From JAVVWB01 sp036652335 (GTDB taxonomy: Bacteria > Synergistota > Synergistia > Synergistales > Synergistaceae): a stretch of DNA of 64,000 bases. The translations under genes and the position numbers were made by a program. The stretch is taken from the NCBI GenBank assembly GCA_036652335.1, contig JAVVWB010000003.1, positions 62,001 through 126,000 of the forward strand, in the 5' to 3' direction. This document shows positions 16,808 through 25,929 of this stretch, piece by piece (the first letter of the stretch is position 1; the number at the start of each line of letters is the position of its first letter). Below the pieces are notes generated by a model. That model did no database searches. It was given only the letters and a program-made list of their open reading frames with translations, and was not told the DNA's origin.

Positions 16808-18160
16808 GTGAAATTAACAAAATATATAGCTCTAGCTTTAGTGGCTTTAATTTCCATTTCGTCAGGTATTATTTTCCGTGTTTATCAAACATTAAATACA
16901 AATTCAGATGACATTCTTGTCTCTATAAAGGGTAAAATTGATATCAATAATCCTAGTTATACAGCACTTAGAGATCAAGGAAAATTTAATATATTAATAA
17001 TGGGAGAAGACAATGTAGATGGATCTAGACGATCTGATACTATTCTTTTTGTTACCATAGATATTGATGATAAAAACGTTAAGGTTATTTCCTTACCTAG
17101 AGATACACGTGTCAGCATACCTCGACATGGCATGCAAAAACTAAATCATGCTTTCGCTTATGGTGGTCAAGACTTATTAAAAGCTACTGTAGAAAATTAT
17201 TTATCCCAACCTATCCTATATTATGTAATAGTAGATTATGACAGTTTCCCCGCCGTAGTTGACGCATTTGGCGGGGTAGAAGTTAACGTAGAAAAACATA
17301 TGAGATACGTTGATAAAGCTGGAAAATTGGATATAAACATTAATCCTGGACTGCAGACATTCAACGGTATAAATGCCCTACATTACGTTAGATTTAGAAA
17401 AGACGCACTCGGAGACATAGGAAGAGTACAAAGACAACAAAATTTCTTAAAAGCTCTTTTAAAAAAAGTATATGAACCATCGACACTAATTAAAATCCCA
17501 GAAATTACGACAAACCTAATGAAACTATTTAAGACAGACATGTCGCCAACATTAGCAATACAACTTGCAGGATTTGTAAAAAATGAATTAAAACGTGAAA
17601 ACATATATTTCTATACATTAAAAGGTGAACCAGCTCTTATTGACAAGCTAAGTTACTGGATAGGAGACGTACAAGATATCAAAGAGTTCATAAATGCCGA
17701 CATGTCATTGTCTAAGAGTGCCCCTGCTCATGATAATGGAGAAAAAAATAATAATATGTCGTCCAATAATTCTTCTAGTAACATGAATAATTCTAAAAAT
17801 ATACCAAGTAAAAAAGAGACTATAAATATAATTAAATCAATGAAAAAACCTGTTGCTGTTTTAAATGGGACTGGTGCTAGTTCAATTGGAACTACATTTT
17901 CTTCTTTACTCCAAAACATAGGAATTGATGTTATACATGTTGGTAATGCAAAGCATTTTGACTATAAATTTTCTAACATTGTATATCCAATAAATTCTGA
18001 TAATGAAACAATTGATACAGCAAAAAAAATGGGAAAACTTCTTAATATTTCTCCAAGTTTAATAAGGGCAGGTAAACAAGCAGAATATGTTTCATTAATT
18101 ATAGGACAAGATAGTAATGAACTTAAAATTTATTTAGAAACAATTCTTAATACAAAATAA
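16808..18160 (+). CDS. LytR-CpsA-Psr family protein with LytR_C domain
   Basis: LCP proteins transfer polyprenyl-pyrophosphate-linked glycopolymers onto peptidoglycan, outside the membrane. An N-terminal membrane anchor (about 5-25) precedes an LCP domain with the conserved arginines in DGSRRSDTILF and SLPRDTRV and the segment LNHAFAYGG. A low-complexity Asn/Ser linker (about 305-335) leads to a LytR_C domain beginning KKPVAVLNGTG. GTG start after AGGAGG. wecA/wecB, far away in the window, could supply its lipid-linked substrate. Which polymer is moved is unknown. Confidence 0.9.
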   Translation: MKLTKYIALALVALISISSGIIFRVYQTLNTNSDDILVSIKGKIDINNPSYTALRDQGKFNILIMGEDNVDGSRRSDTILFVTIDIDDKNVKVISLPRDTRVSIPRHGMQKLNHAFAYGGQDLLKATVENYLSQPILYYVIVDYDSFPAVVDAFGGVEVNVEKHMRYVDKAGKLDININPGLQTFNGINALHYVRFRKDALGDIGRVQRQQNFLKALLKKVYEPSTLIKIPEITTNLMKLFKTDMSPTLAIQLAGFVKNELKRENIYFYTLKGEPALIDKLSYWIGDVQDIKEFINADMSLSKSAPAHDNGEKNNNMSSNNSSSNMNNSKNIPSKKETINIIKSMKKPVAVLNGTGASSIGTTFSSLLQNIGIDVIHVGNAKHFDYKFSNIVYPINSDNETIDTAKKMGKLLNISPSLIRAGKQAEYVSLIIGQDSNELKIYLETILNTK

Positions 18161-18174
18161 AAGGAGAAAAAACA

Positions 18175-18546
18175 ATGACAATAAATAACAATAACCAAAA
18201 TGTATTTGATGCTTACAAACCAATTGTAGATGCACTTATAGACAAACACGCAATAGAAGTCTCAGTACATGATTTATCTGAGGTATCAGGCTTTACAGAG
18301 GCATTTATAGTTGCGATTGCACGCTCAGATCTACATGCTAGAACACTTAAAGATACAGCTGATGAAGTTCTTGACACTATGAATATTCCACATCAAATAG
18401 AAGGTGAAAATAGTACTAAATGGTGCCTTATGGACGCAGGACATTTAGTTGTTAACATCTTGAGTAAAGAGGGAAAGGATTACTATAGATTAGATTCTTT
18501 ATGGGGAGATGCACCTAAGAAAACTTATAATGATGAAGATATGTAA
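18175..18546 (+). CDS. rsfS: Ribosomal silencing factor RsfS
   Basis: RsfS (YbeB/iojap) binds L14 and blocks subunit joining in poor growth. The 123-residue protein carries the family segments GFTEAFIVAIARSDLHART, WCLMDAGHLVVNI and YYRLDSLWGDAP. It follows lytR by 14 nt with AAGGAG and is the last gene of the plus-strand run. Confidence 0.94.
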   Translation: MTINNNNQNVFDAYKPIVDALIDKHAIEVSVHDLSEVSGFTEAFIVAIARSDLHARTLKDTADEVLDTMNIPHQIEGENSTKWCLMDAGHLVVNILSKEGKDYYRLDSLWGDAPKKTYNDEDM

Positions 18547-18601
18547 ATATTATTCGTGTGTCCTATAATATATCTTATGTTAAGTTTATATATAATATAA
18601 C

Positions 18602-18647
18602 AAAAATTGGTTGCTTATAGATTTCTCTACAAGCAACCAATTTTTTT
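18602..18647. terminator. Bidirectional terminator between rsfS and tpiA
   Basis: AAAATTGGTTGCTT (ending 18616) pairs with AAGCAACCAATTTT (from 18631), with an A-run before and a T-run after. It can therefore end transcription arriving from rsfS on the plus strand and from tpiA on the minus strand. Confidence 0.9.
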
Positions 18648-18657
18648 ATGTCATTTA

Positions 18658-19455
18658 CTATAAGGAGTTTTCTATAATTGAAAAGAAGATATCTGGTTTT
18701 AACGACGCGCCACCAATTAACAACCCATCTATATCGGCTTGTGAAAGCAAATCTTTTGTATTGTTAGATTTTACGCTACCACCATATAAGATATGAATGT
18801 TATGTGCAATAATTTCTCCATATTTATCAGATATTAGTTCACGTATTTTTTGACAAATCTGCTGGGCATCAGCAGAAGATGCAGTTAATCCTGTACCAAT
18901 TGCCCAAACAGGTTCATAAGCAATAATTAAGTTCAAATCTTTAAAGTTATTATCAATATTTACATTAGCTAAACCTGTCGTTATTTGTTCCGAAATAATG
19001 TCAATTGTTGTTCCTGAATTTCTCTCTTCTAAAGTTTCACCAATACAAAAAATTACATCAAGATTACTAGACATAGCTGTAATAATCTTTTTATTTATTT
19101 CAGAATTGGTTTCTTTATATATGTGACGTCTTTCACTATGTCCTATAATAGACGCTTTAATTGAAATCTCACTTAACATATTAACAGAAATTTCACCAGT
19201 ATATGCACCTTCAAGTTTGTCACTGATATTTTGAGCCCCAATTTTTATTAGGACATCACTGTTAGAAAGAGATTGCATTGCAGTAAATAATGATATTGAG
19301 GGTACATAAAGCTCGATGGATATTTCACCACCGTTAATCTTATCCTTTATTTGAGGATTTGATGATATCATAGGCAGCAATTCATGAAAATAGTCTGATG
19401 TAGAAACCGGACCAAAATTCATTTTCCAATTGCCAGCAATTATTTTTTTTCTCAC
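18658..19455 (-). CDS. tpiA: Triosephosphate isomerase
   Basis: Interconverts dihydroxyacetone phosphate and glyceraldehyde-3-phosphate. Catalytic residues are N9/K11 in AGNWKMN, H106 in IGHSERR and E181 in AYEPVWAIGTG. The phosphate-binding YGGSV near residue 225 is intact. The 265-residue length is slightly above the usual 250. GTG start after GAGGTG. It is the last gene of gap-pgk-tpiA. The 96-nt gap to pgk holds GGAGGA and TCCTCC segments that could pair into a hairpin. Confidence 0.97.
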   Translation of the reverse strand: MRKKIIAGNWKMNFGPVSTSDYFHELLPMISSNPQIKDKINGGEISIELYVPSISLFTAMQSLSNSDVLIKIGAQNISDKLEGAYTGEISVNMLSEISIKASIIGHSERRHIYKETNSEINKKIITAMSSNLDVIFCIGETLEERNSGTTIDIISEQITTGLANVNIDNNFKDLNLIIAYEPVWAIGTGLTASSADAQQICQKIRELISDKYGEIIAHNIHILYGGSVKSNNTKDLLSQADIDGLLIGGASLKPDIFFSIIENSL

Positions 19456-19551
19456 AAAAACACCTCATTCCATTGCATTTTTTTATAAAAATAGGAGGAA
19501 GTCCTTATTATTTACATAAAACGGGCATCCTCCATGTTTTAAAATACTTTT

Positions 19552-20751
19552 TTATATTATATATGGTGTTATTCCAGGGAGATCTTTGCCTTCAAAAAAT
19601 TCTAAGCTTGCACCACCACCTGTAGAAACATGTGTAACATCTTTTTCCAACTTAAACAAAGTGATTGCTGCAGCCGAATCCCCACCGCCAACAACAGTTA
19701 TTGTTCCGTTGTGCTTAGTAGCATTGCTGAGAGCTAAAGAAATAGCTCTTGAGCCACCAGAGAAATTTGACATTTCAAAAACGCCCATAGGACCATTCCA
19801 AAGTACTGATTTTGCATTATTTATCTTATCAGCAAAGATTTTTGATGTCTCTGGTCCAATATCTAAACCCATAGTATTAATTGGAATTTGAGATGTTAAC
19901 ACTGCTTTAAATGAGACATCATTGCTGAATGATTCGGCAACTAAAACATCAGTTGGTAAAATAATCTCAACACCAAGACCTTCAGCTTCCTTCAACATTC
20001 TTTTTGCGAAATCAATTTCATTGGTTTCACACAGTGACTTACCAATCTCATACCCTTGTGCTTTCAAAAAAGTAAATGCCATGCCGCCACCTATAAGAAT
20101 TGTGTTGACTTTTTTCAACATATTCTCAATAACAGCAATTTTGTCTGATACTTTAGATCCACCTAAAATAAGCACAAACGGGTTAGCTGGATTATCTCTA
20201 ATTGTAGACAACATTGTAATTTCTTTGTCAATCAAGTTACCCGAATAAGATGGTAAAAAATTGGTTATTGCACTAGTAGATGAATGAGCTCTATGTGAGA
20301 CACTGAAAGCATCCATAACAAATACGTCGAAATTTTCTGCAAGCTTTTTTGCAAACTCAGCTTCGTTTTTTTCTTCTTCAGAATAAAACCTTACATTTTC
20401 TAACAATAAAACTTCGTTATTCAGCCAATTTTCAACAGCTTCAGTAACAGTCCTACCTACACAATCAGAAACAAATCTTACGGATGTATTATTACCAAGC
20501 AATTTCTCTAGTTCTGGCGCAACAGGAGCTAAAGAATATTTAGGAACAACATTCCCTTTTGGTCTGCCTAGATGTGAAATAAGAGCTACTTTTGCTCCCT
20601 GACCTAATAATTCTTTTATTGTTGAGACATGTGCTTTTATTCTTGTTATGTCTGTTATGTTGCCCATGTCATCTAATGGGACATTAAAATCAACACGTAC
20701 CAATACTTTTTTGGCATTAAGATTGATATTGTTAAAAGATTTTAAATCCAT
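19552..20751 (-). CDS. pgk: Phosphoglycerate kinase
   Basis: Generates ATP from 1,3-bisphosphoglycerate. The N-domain shows VLVRVDFNVPLDD, SHLGRPKG and the DAFSVSHRAHSST segment. The C-domain has ILGGSKVSDKI, the ATP-site GPMGVFE and GGGDSAAA. It is 399 residues, full length. It lies 5 nt after gap, so the two are tightly coupled. Confidence 0.97.
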   Translation of the reverse strand: MDLKSFNNINLNAKKVLVRVDFNVPLDDMGNITDITRIKAHVSTIKELLGQGAKVALISHLGRPKGNVVPKYSLAPVAPELEKLLGNNTSVRFVSDCVGRTVTEAVENWLNNEVLLLENVRFYSEEEKNEAEFAKKLAENFDVFVMDAFSVSHRAHSSTSAITNFLPSYSGNLIDKEITMLSTIRDNPANPFVLILGGSKVSDKIAVIENMLKKVNTILIGGGMAFTFLKAQGYEIGKSLCETNEIDFAKRMLKEAEGLGVEIILPTDVLVAESFSNDVSFKAVLTSQIPINTMGLDIGPETSKIFADKINNAKSVLWNGPMGVFEMSNFSGGSRAISLALSNATKHNGTITVVGGGDSAAAITLFKLEKDVTHVSTGGGASLEFFEGKDLPGITPYII

Positions 20752-20756
20752 TTTTA

Positions 20757-21779
20757 CTACAAACCTTTTGAAATTATATAGTTTGCCAGGTCAATTACTC
20801 TGTTGCTATATGCCCATTCATTGTCATACCATGAAAGTATTTTTACAAAGTTATCTCCCATTACAAGTGTATGTCTAGGTGCAAATATTGAGGAACGGCT
20901 GTCTCCTACAAAATCCATTGAAACGAGATCATCTTCTTCGTATCCTAAAATACCTTTTAGCTCACCCTCAGCGTATTCTTTAACTGCAGCATTAACTTCT
21001 TCAACAGTAACGGTTTTAGAAAGTTTCACAGTAAGATCAACAACAGAAACATCAGGTGTCGGCACTCTTAGTGCAAAACCATTTAATTTACCTTTTAGTT
21101 CAGGCATTACTTCTGCAATTGCTTTTGCAGCGCCAGTGCTTGTTGGAATAATAGACAAAGCAGCAGCTCTTCCACGCGAAGGAGTTTTCTTATGAGGAAA
21201 GTCGAGTGTAACCTGATCATTTGTATATGAATGTATTGTATTCATTAAGCCTTCAATTATGCCGAATTTTTCTTGGAGAACTTTACAAACAGGTGCTAAA
21301 CAGTTTGTCGTACAAGAAGCATTAGAAATAATATTATGTTTAGATGGATCATATATTCCTTCGTTAACTCCCATAACAATTGTAGCATCATGGTTTTTAG
21401 CAGGGGCTGAGATGATAACTTTCTTTGCACCAGCTTCAATATGCGCGTTTGCTGCATTTGCATCTGTAAAACGTCCCGTACACTCTATAACAATATCAAC
21501 GCCCAGTTCTTTCCATGGTAGTTTAGATGGATCTGGTTCTGCAATGGTTTTAATTGTTTTGCCATTTATAATCAAATTAGAACCATCGACTGTGACATCA
21601 CCGTTAAACCTACGAAAGACAGAATCATATTTAAGTAAATATGCCAAGGATTCCGTTGGTGTTAAGTCATTAACAGCTACAACTTCGAAGAGATTATCTT
21701 TTCCATTAGAAAAAAATGAACGAAGAGATAAACGACCTATTCTTCCAAAACCATTGATTGCCACTTTAAACTTTGCCAT
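20757..21779 (-). CDS. gap: Glyceraldehyde-3-phosphate dehydrogenase
   Basis: The NAD-linked glycolytic dehydrogenase. The Rossmann loop is NGFGRIGR (9-16), the acidic VNDLT after the second strand favours NAD, and the active-site cysteine is C156 in SNASCTTNC. The 340-residue length is normal. It starts after AGGAGG and has a candidate promoter, so gap-pgk-tpiA is probably a unit separate from whiA upstream. No cggR gene accompanies it. Confidence 0.97.
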   Translation of the reverse strand: MAKFKVAINGFGRIGRLSLRSFFSNGKDNLFEVVAVNDLTPTESLAYLLKYDSVFRRFNGDVTVDGSNLIINGKTIKTIAEPDPSKLPWKELGVDIVIECTGRFTDANAANAHIEAGAKKVIISAPAKNHDATIVMGVNEGIYDPSKHNIISNASCTTNCLAPVCKVLQEKFGIIEGLMNTIHSYTNDQVTLDFPHKKTPSRGRAAALSIIPTSTGAAKAIAEVMPELKGKLNGFALRVPTPDVSVVDLTVKLSKTVTVEEVNAAVKEYAEGELKGILGYEEDDLVSMDFVGDSRSSIFAPRHTLVMGDNFVKILSWYDNEWAYSNRVIDLANYIISKGL

Positions 21780-21815
21780 TTAAATATCCTCCTAATTTAT
21801 GTTATCTTTTAATAT

Positions 21816-21843
21816 ATTATAAGATATATTTATAGAACTTCAA
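21816..21843 (-). promoter_or_regulatory. Candidate promoter of gap-pgk-tpiA
   Basis: Minus strand: TTGAAG (21843-21838), 16-nt spacer, TATAAT (21821-21816), in the 154-nt gap between whiA and gap. Confidence 0.6.
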
Positions 21844-21933
21844 ACGTATATATTCTGCTACTAAAATAAGATTTAGTCAAAATAAAGATATTATTCACAT
21901 ACAACCAATATAAATATATTATATAATTAAAAG

Positions 21934-22818
21934 CTAATATCTTCCTAAAATTTTCTCAAGTTTTCTCCACCTGTACTCCACCGTACTCTTACTTATTGGT
22001 GTCGGTAAACTCTCCCCTAGTTCCTTTAAAGAAATACTGGGGTTTAATTTTCTGGCTATTATTAAATCTTTAAGTGATGATGGAATTTCTTCTATCATCC
22101 CCCTATCTTCAAGTTCTTTAATTAATAATAGTTGGCTTTGTGATGCAACAAGACTTTTGTTTATATTCGCAGAATCACAATTAACCAGCTTATTAGCGTG
22201 ACTTCTCATTGATCTATACATTGCCATTTCTTCTAATGCTAATGTCGTCTGTACAAAACCAATTTTTGATAAGAAAGTTACAATTTGTTGTTGGTCTCTT
22301 AAGATAATTTCCCTTGTTTCCTGTCGTTTCCTAACTCCAACTGCAAATCCCACTGATTTAAGTATAGTCTGCAGTCTCTCTGGTGCATTATTTTTTTCTG
22401 GTGGTCGAATAATAAGATAATACCCTGCTTTAGGGATATATAGAGAGCCACAACTGCCCCATATACCTCTAACCCAATTCCAATTTCTTACTCTACGACC
22501 AATATTATTGCTTCTTTTAATTATTAACTCTGCTATCTGTTTTTTTATTGTAAATGTTACCTTAGTTTTTTGCTGAGCAGAAATAAATTTAATATTTTCT
22601 CCTGATGTCTCACTACTAATATAGTATGAAGAGCTATTAAACAGCTTTATCAGCCGTCTCAGTATAAATAATCTGTTTGACTGAAATGAATAGTGTCCAT
22701 CAAGATCTTTTGTATAGCTTAACCCATCAATGATTCCTGATATTTCATCCTCTACGGGGGTAACTGGTGGAAAAAGTACCCATTCATCCCATAGGATCTG
22801 TTCCATTGTAGGCATCAT
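21934..22818 (-). CDS. whiA: WhiA-type regulator
   Basis: WhiA joins a LAGLIDADG-like N-terminal fold to a C-terminal helix-turn-helix. It is known from Gram-positive bacteria and Thermotoga and affects division and chromosome segregation. Here 294 residues show the WGSCGSLYIPKAGYYL segment of the homing-endonuclease-like fold, and a C-terminal HTH with SLKELGESL and STVEYRWRKLEKI. Its order rapZ-yvcK-whiA is the conserved one. yvcK ends 2 nt before its start. Confidence 0.92.
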   Translation of the reverse strand: MMPTMEQILWDEWVLFPPVTPVEDEISGIIDGLSYTKDLDGHYSFQSNRLFILRRLIKLFNSSSYYISSETSGENIKFISAQQKTKVTFTIKKQIAELIIKRSNNIGRRVRNWNWVRGIWGSCGSLYIPKAGYYLIIRPPEKNNAPERLQTILKSVGFAVGVRKRQETREIILRDQQQIVTFLSKIGFVQTTLALEEMAMYRSMRSHANKLVNCDSANINKSLVASQSQLLLIKELEDRGMIEEIPSSLKDLIIARKLNPSISLKELGESLPTPISKSTVEYRWRKLEKILGRY

Positions 22819-22820
22819 TT

Positions 22821-23915
22821 TTAATTCTTACCTTTATTGAGGTTTTGGGTCGCTATTTCAATAATCGCTTTTGATAGATTTTGTACATTATGACGTATAT
22901 GTCCGTCTTTATTTATAGCAAGAAAATCTCCATAAATTAGTTTTGAGCCCAAGGAAGAAAGATATGCTTCTTCTTTTTCAGACAGATACAATGGCTCAGA
23001 CTTAATCTTTTTATATGATTCAAATACTTTTTCAGGTATAACAGTATGGTTAGTAAGTATATAATCTGGAACCCTTCCAAGTATTCCAACAATCCAATCA
23101 ATATGTGCAACAATATTCATTCCTTCTGTTTCTCTTGGTTGTGTCATTAAATTGGCAATATATACAATTGGAGCCGATGATTCTCTTATTTTTAGTGTTA
23201 ATTTTTTCATAAGAAGGTTAGGTAATATACTGGTAAATAGGCTGCCAGGTCCCAGTGTTATTACATCTGCTTCTTCTATTGCCTGTAATGTTTCTGGAAT
23301 CGGTTCTGCTGTAAGAGGTTCAACCCATAGTCTAGAAAGTTGAGAACCATTATTTGAAATTTCTAGTTCGCCACTTATTACTTGTAATGTTTCTTTTATT
23401 TCTCCTTTTAGAGTAAGGCTTTCGGTCGACACTGGTAATACCTGACCTCTTATTGCTAATAGCTTATTTAGCTCTTTTACAGCAAGGTAAAAATCACCAA
23501 ACATTTCTGTTATAGCAAGCAGAATAAGGTTACCTAAGCTATGTCCTTTCAATTCACCTCTGTCAAATCTAAAATTTAAGAGTCTGTTTAATGAGTTATC
23601 ATTCTCAGCTAATGCAACTATGCAGTTTCTTATATCCCCAGGGGGTAGCATTCCCCACTCTTGTCTAATTCTTCCAGAACTACCGCCCTCGTCAGTAACA
23701 GCAACAATTGCAGTGATATTCCTTGTATAGATTTTTAATCCAGATAATAATGTAGATAGCCCTGTTCCCCCACCAAGTGCCACTATATTTGGAGAGTTGT
23801 TAATAAACTTATTTTTCATAAATTTTTTAAAAAGTAAGAATTGAACTGATCTTTTCTTTAGAAAAAAATATATTAAAAAGATAATAAATATTAAAATTAA
23901 TAAAAATATATACAT
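22821..23915 (-). CDS. yvcK: YvcK/CofD-like gluconeogenesis factor with membrane anchor
   Basis: YvcK proteins bind UDP-sugars and influence cell-wall precursor flux. The CofD-like fold begins at NIVALGGGTGLSTLL (about residue 44) and continues through TDEGGSSGRIR and ITLGPGSLFTSI. Unusually, residues 1-20 form a strong hydrophobic segment followed by a basic stretch, suggesting membrane anchoring that the Bacillus protein lacks. It lies between rapZ (6 nt upstream) and whiA (2 nt downstream). Confidence 0.92.
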   Translation of the reverse strand: MYIFLLILIFIIFLIYFFLKKRSVQFLLFKKFMKNKFINNSPNIVALGGGTGLSTLLSGLKIYTRNITAIVAVTDEGGSSGRIRQEWGMLPPGDIRNCIVALAENDNSLNRLLNFRFDRGELKGHSLGNLILLAITEMFGDFYLAVKELNKLLAIRGQVLPVSTESLTLKGEIKETLQVISGELEISNNGSQLSRLWVEPLTAEPIPETLQAIEEADVITLGPGSLFTSILPNLLMKKLTLKIRESSAPIVYIANLMTQPRETEGMNIVAHIDWIVGILGRVPDYILTNHTVIPEKVFESYKKIKSEPLYLSEKEEAYLSSLGSKLIYGDFLAINKDGHIRHNVQNLSKAIIEIATQNLNKGKN

Positions 23916-23921
23916 ATTTAT

Positions 23922-24821
23922 CTACCAACTGTTTACTCTATCAATGTCTCTATGTTCAATTATTATTTGAATAGAGCCATTATTAAACAAACTAGCGATA
24001 GTCTCTGCAACAGCTACAGAACGGTGCCTTCCACCTGTACATCCAACAGATATGTGTACTTGTTTTTTACCTGTATTAGTATTGTAAACACTTGTGACAT
24101 ATTTTAATAAGTCCATTGCCCTTGTAACAAATTCATGCATATATGGTGTTTTACTAAGATATTCTTGTATTTGCTTATCTTTACCAGAAAAATTTTTTAA
24201 TGCTTCAACATAATTAGGGTTTGGCAAAAACCTTACATCAAAGATATAATCAGAGTCTTGTGGAATTCCATATTTAAAACCAAAGGAGCTAACAATTACA
24301 TTTAATTTATCCTTGTTTATGTTCGTTAAAGACAAAAGTTTATTTTTAAAATCTGTTGTTGTCATATCAGATGAATCAAGAATAATATTAGCTTTAGACT
24401 TCATACTCTTAAGATAGTCTCTTTCTCTTGTAATACCACCAAGAATGGTTGTATTGTCTGCTAAGGGATGTGAACGTCTGGTTGTCTCATATCTCCTTAC
24501 TAGACACGAATCAGTCGCTTCTACAAAGAGTATATTTATCTTTTCTATTCGGTCTTTTAAATGCTCAATTACTACATCAAGATCATTTAACAAATCCTTT
24601 CCTCTTATATCAACCACTACAGCAATACCGTTGTCTATAACTGATTGATTATTTGAGAGTACATTTAGTAATTGTGGAATAAGAGATGGTGGAAGATTAT
24701 CAATAACATAAAATCCCTGATCTTCAAAAACATTCAATGCAGACGATTTTCCTGCACCAGACATTCCTGTTATAATTACACAACGTTTAATTTTATTTGA
24801 TGGATTAAAATTTTTTGACAT
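23922..24821 (-). CDS. rapZ: RNase adapter/nucleotide-binding protein RapZ
   Basis: A P-loop protein of the RapZ/YvcJ family; in E. coli it directs RNase E to a glucosamine-related sRNA. Walker A GMSGAGKSS lies near the N-terminus. The C-terminal half has SFGFKYGIP, DVRFLPNPNY and VGCTGGRHRSV. ATG 24821 follows AGAAAGGA and gives 299 residues. An open frame continues upstream into queA but would have no ribosome binding site. First gene of the rapZ-yvcK-whiA set. Confidence 0.95.
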   Translation of the reverse strand: MSKNFNPSNKIKRCVIITGMSGAGKSSALNVFEDQGFYVIDNLPPSLIPQLLNVLSNNQSVIDNGIAVVVDIRGKDLLNDLDVVIEHLKDRIEKINILFVEATDSCLVRRYETTRRSHPLADNTTILGGITRERDYLKSMKSKANIILDSSDMTTTDFKNKLLSLTNINKDKLNVIVSSFGFKYGIPQDSDYIFDVRFLPNPNYVEALKNFSGKDKQIQEYLSKTPYMHEFVTRAMDLLKYVTSVYNTNTGKKQVHISVGCTGGRHRSVAVAETIASLFNNGSIQIIIEHRDIDRVNSW

Positions 24822-24858
24822 TGCAAAACCAATCCTTTCTGTACGTAAATGTAATAAT

Positions 24859-25917
24859 TTAATATATAAACATAGAATCTCCAAAAGAAAAAAATCTGTA
24901 CTTATTTTCTACAGCTTTTTTATATGAATCAATTGTAAATTCATACCCAGCAAACGCAGAAACAAGCATTAACAATGTACTTTCCGGTAAATGAAAGTTT
25001 GTAATCAAAGCATCTATCACTTTGAATTTATACCCTGGATAAATAAAAAGCTTGGTGTCAATTGCCCCTTTTTCCAATGGCATAGATTTTTTTGCAAAAG
25101 ACTCTAAGGTTCTAACAACAGTTGTCCCAACTGCAATGACTCTTCCATTGCTCTCTTTGGTTTTGTTTATTTTATCAATTGTTTCTTGTGATAATTCACA
25201 AAATTCTGAATGCATGATATGGTCTTTTATATTTTCTGCTTTTACTGGTCTAAATGTCCCCAGCCCAACCTCAAGAGTTATAAATGATACGTCTATACCT
25301 TTTTGTCTAATCTTATCTAGAAGCACTTCTGTAAAATGCAAGCCCGCTGTTGGCGCTGCAACAGAATTTTCCTTTTCTTGGTTACAATAAACAGTCTGAT
25401 ATCTCTCCGGAGAGAAATTTGTGTTTGTAATATAATGTGGCAATGGCATTGTCCCATATTTATGAATTAGCTCAAATGGTTTAAGATCATCGCTAAAAAC
25501 TACATATCTTAGCCCGTCCTCAAGTTTATCCCCTATGAGAACTTCTACATTGTTATCTAATGTAACAATAGTTTCTGGAGGTAAACGTCTTCCTGGCTTC
25601 ACTAAAGCAACCCAAATATGACTCTCGTTCTTCTTCGGATATAGAAAAAATATTTCAACTGCACCACCAGATTTTTTTTTCTTTCCAATTACTCTCGCAG
25701 GAAAAACTCTAGTATCATTCATTATTAATAAATCACCTGGACGTAAATAATCCACGATATTATGGAATATTTCATGATGAATCTTTGTAGATGCCCTATC
25801 TAACAATAAGAGACGTGAGGAGTCCCTTGGATTTGATGGTTCTTGTGCTATTAGTTCCTGTGGCAAATCATAATTGTATGTAGATGTTTTTAGAAAATCA
25901 ATGTCAGTATAATTCAA
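24859..25917 (-). CDS. queA: tRNA preQ1(34) ribosyltransferase-isomerase QueA
   Basis: Transfers the ribosyl part of AdoMet to preQ1 in tRNA, the penultimate queuosine step. The 352-residue protein has the family segments YDLPQELIAQEP, RLLLLDR, MNDTRVFPARV, FFLYP, APTAGLHFT and TNFHLPESTLLMLVSAFAG. TTG start after AAGGAG. No other queuosine gene (tgt, queG) is next to it in the window. Confidence 0.95.
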   Translation of the reverse strand: MNYTDIDFLKTSTYNYDLPQELIAQEPSNPRDSSRLLLLDRASTKIHHEIFHNIVDYLRPGDLLIMNDTRVFPARVIGKKKKSGGAVEIFFLYPKKNESHIWVALVKPGRRLPPETIVTLDNNVEVLIGDKLEDGLRYVVFSDDLKPFELIHKYGTMPLPHYITNTNFSPERYQTVYCNQEKENSVAAPTAGLHFTEVLLDKIRQKGIDVSFITLEVGLGTFRPVKAENIKDHIMHSEFCELSQETIDKINKTKESNGRVIAVGTTVVRTLESFAKKSMPLEKGAIDTKLFIYPGYKFKVIDALITNFHLPESTLLMLVSAFAGYEFTIDSYKKAVENKYRFFSFGDSMFIY

Positions 25918-25929
25918 ATTATGTACTCC

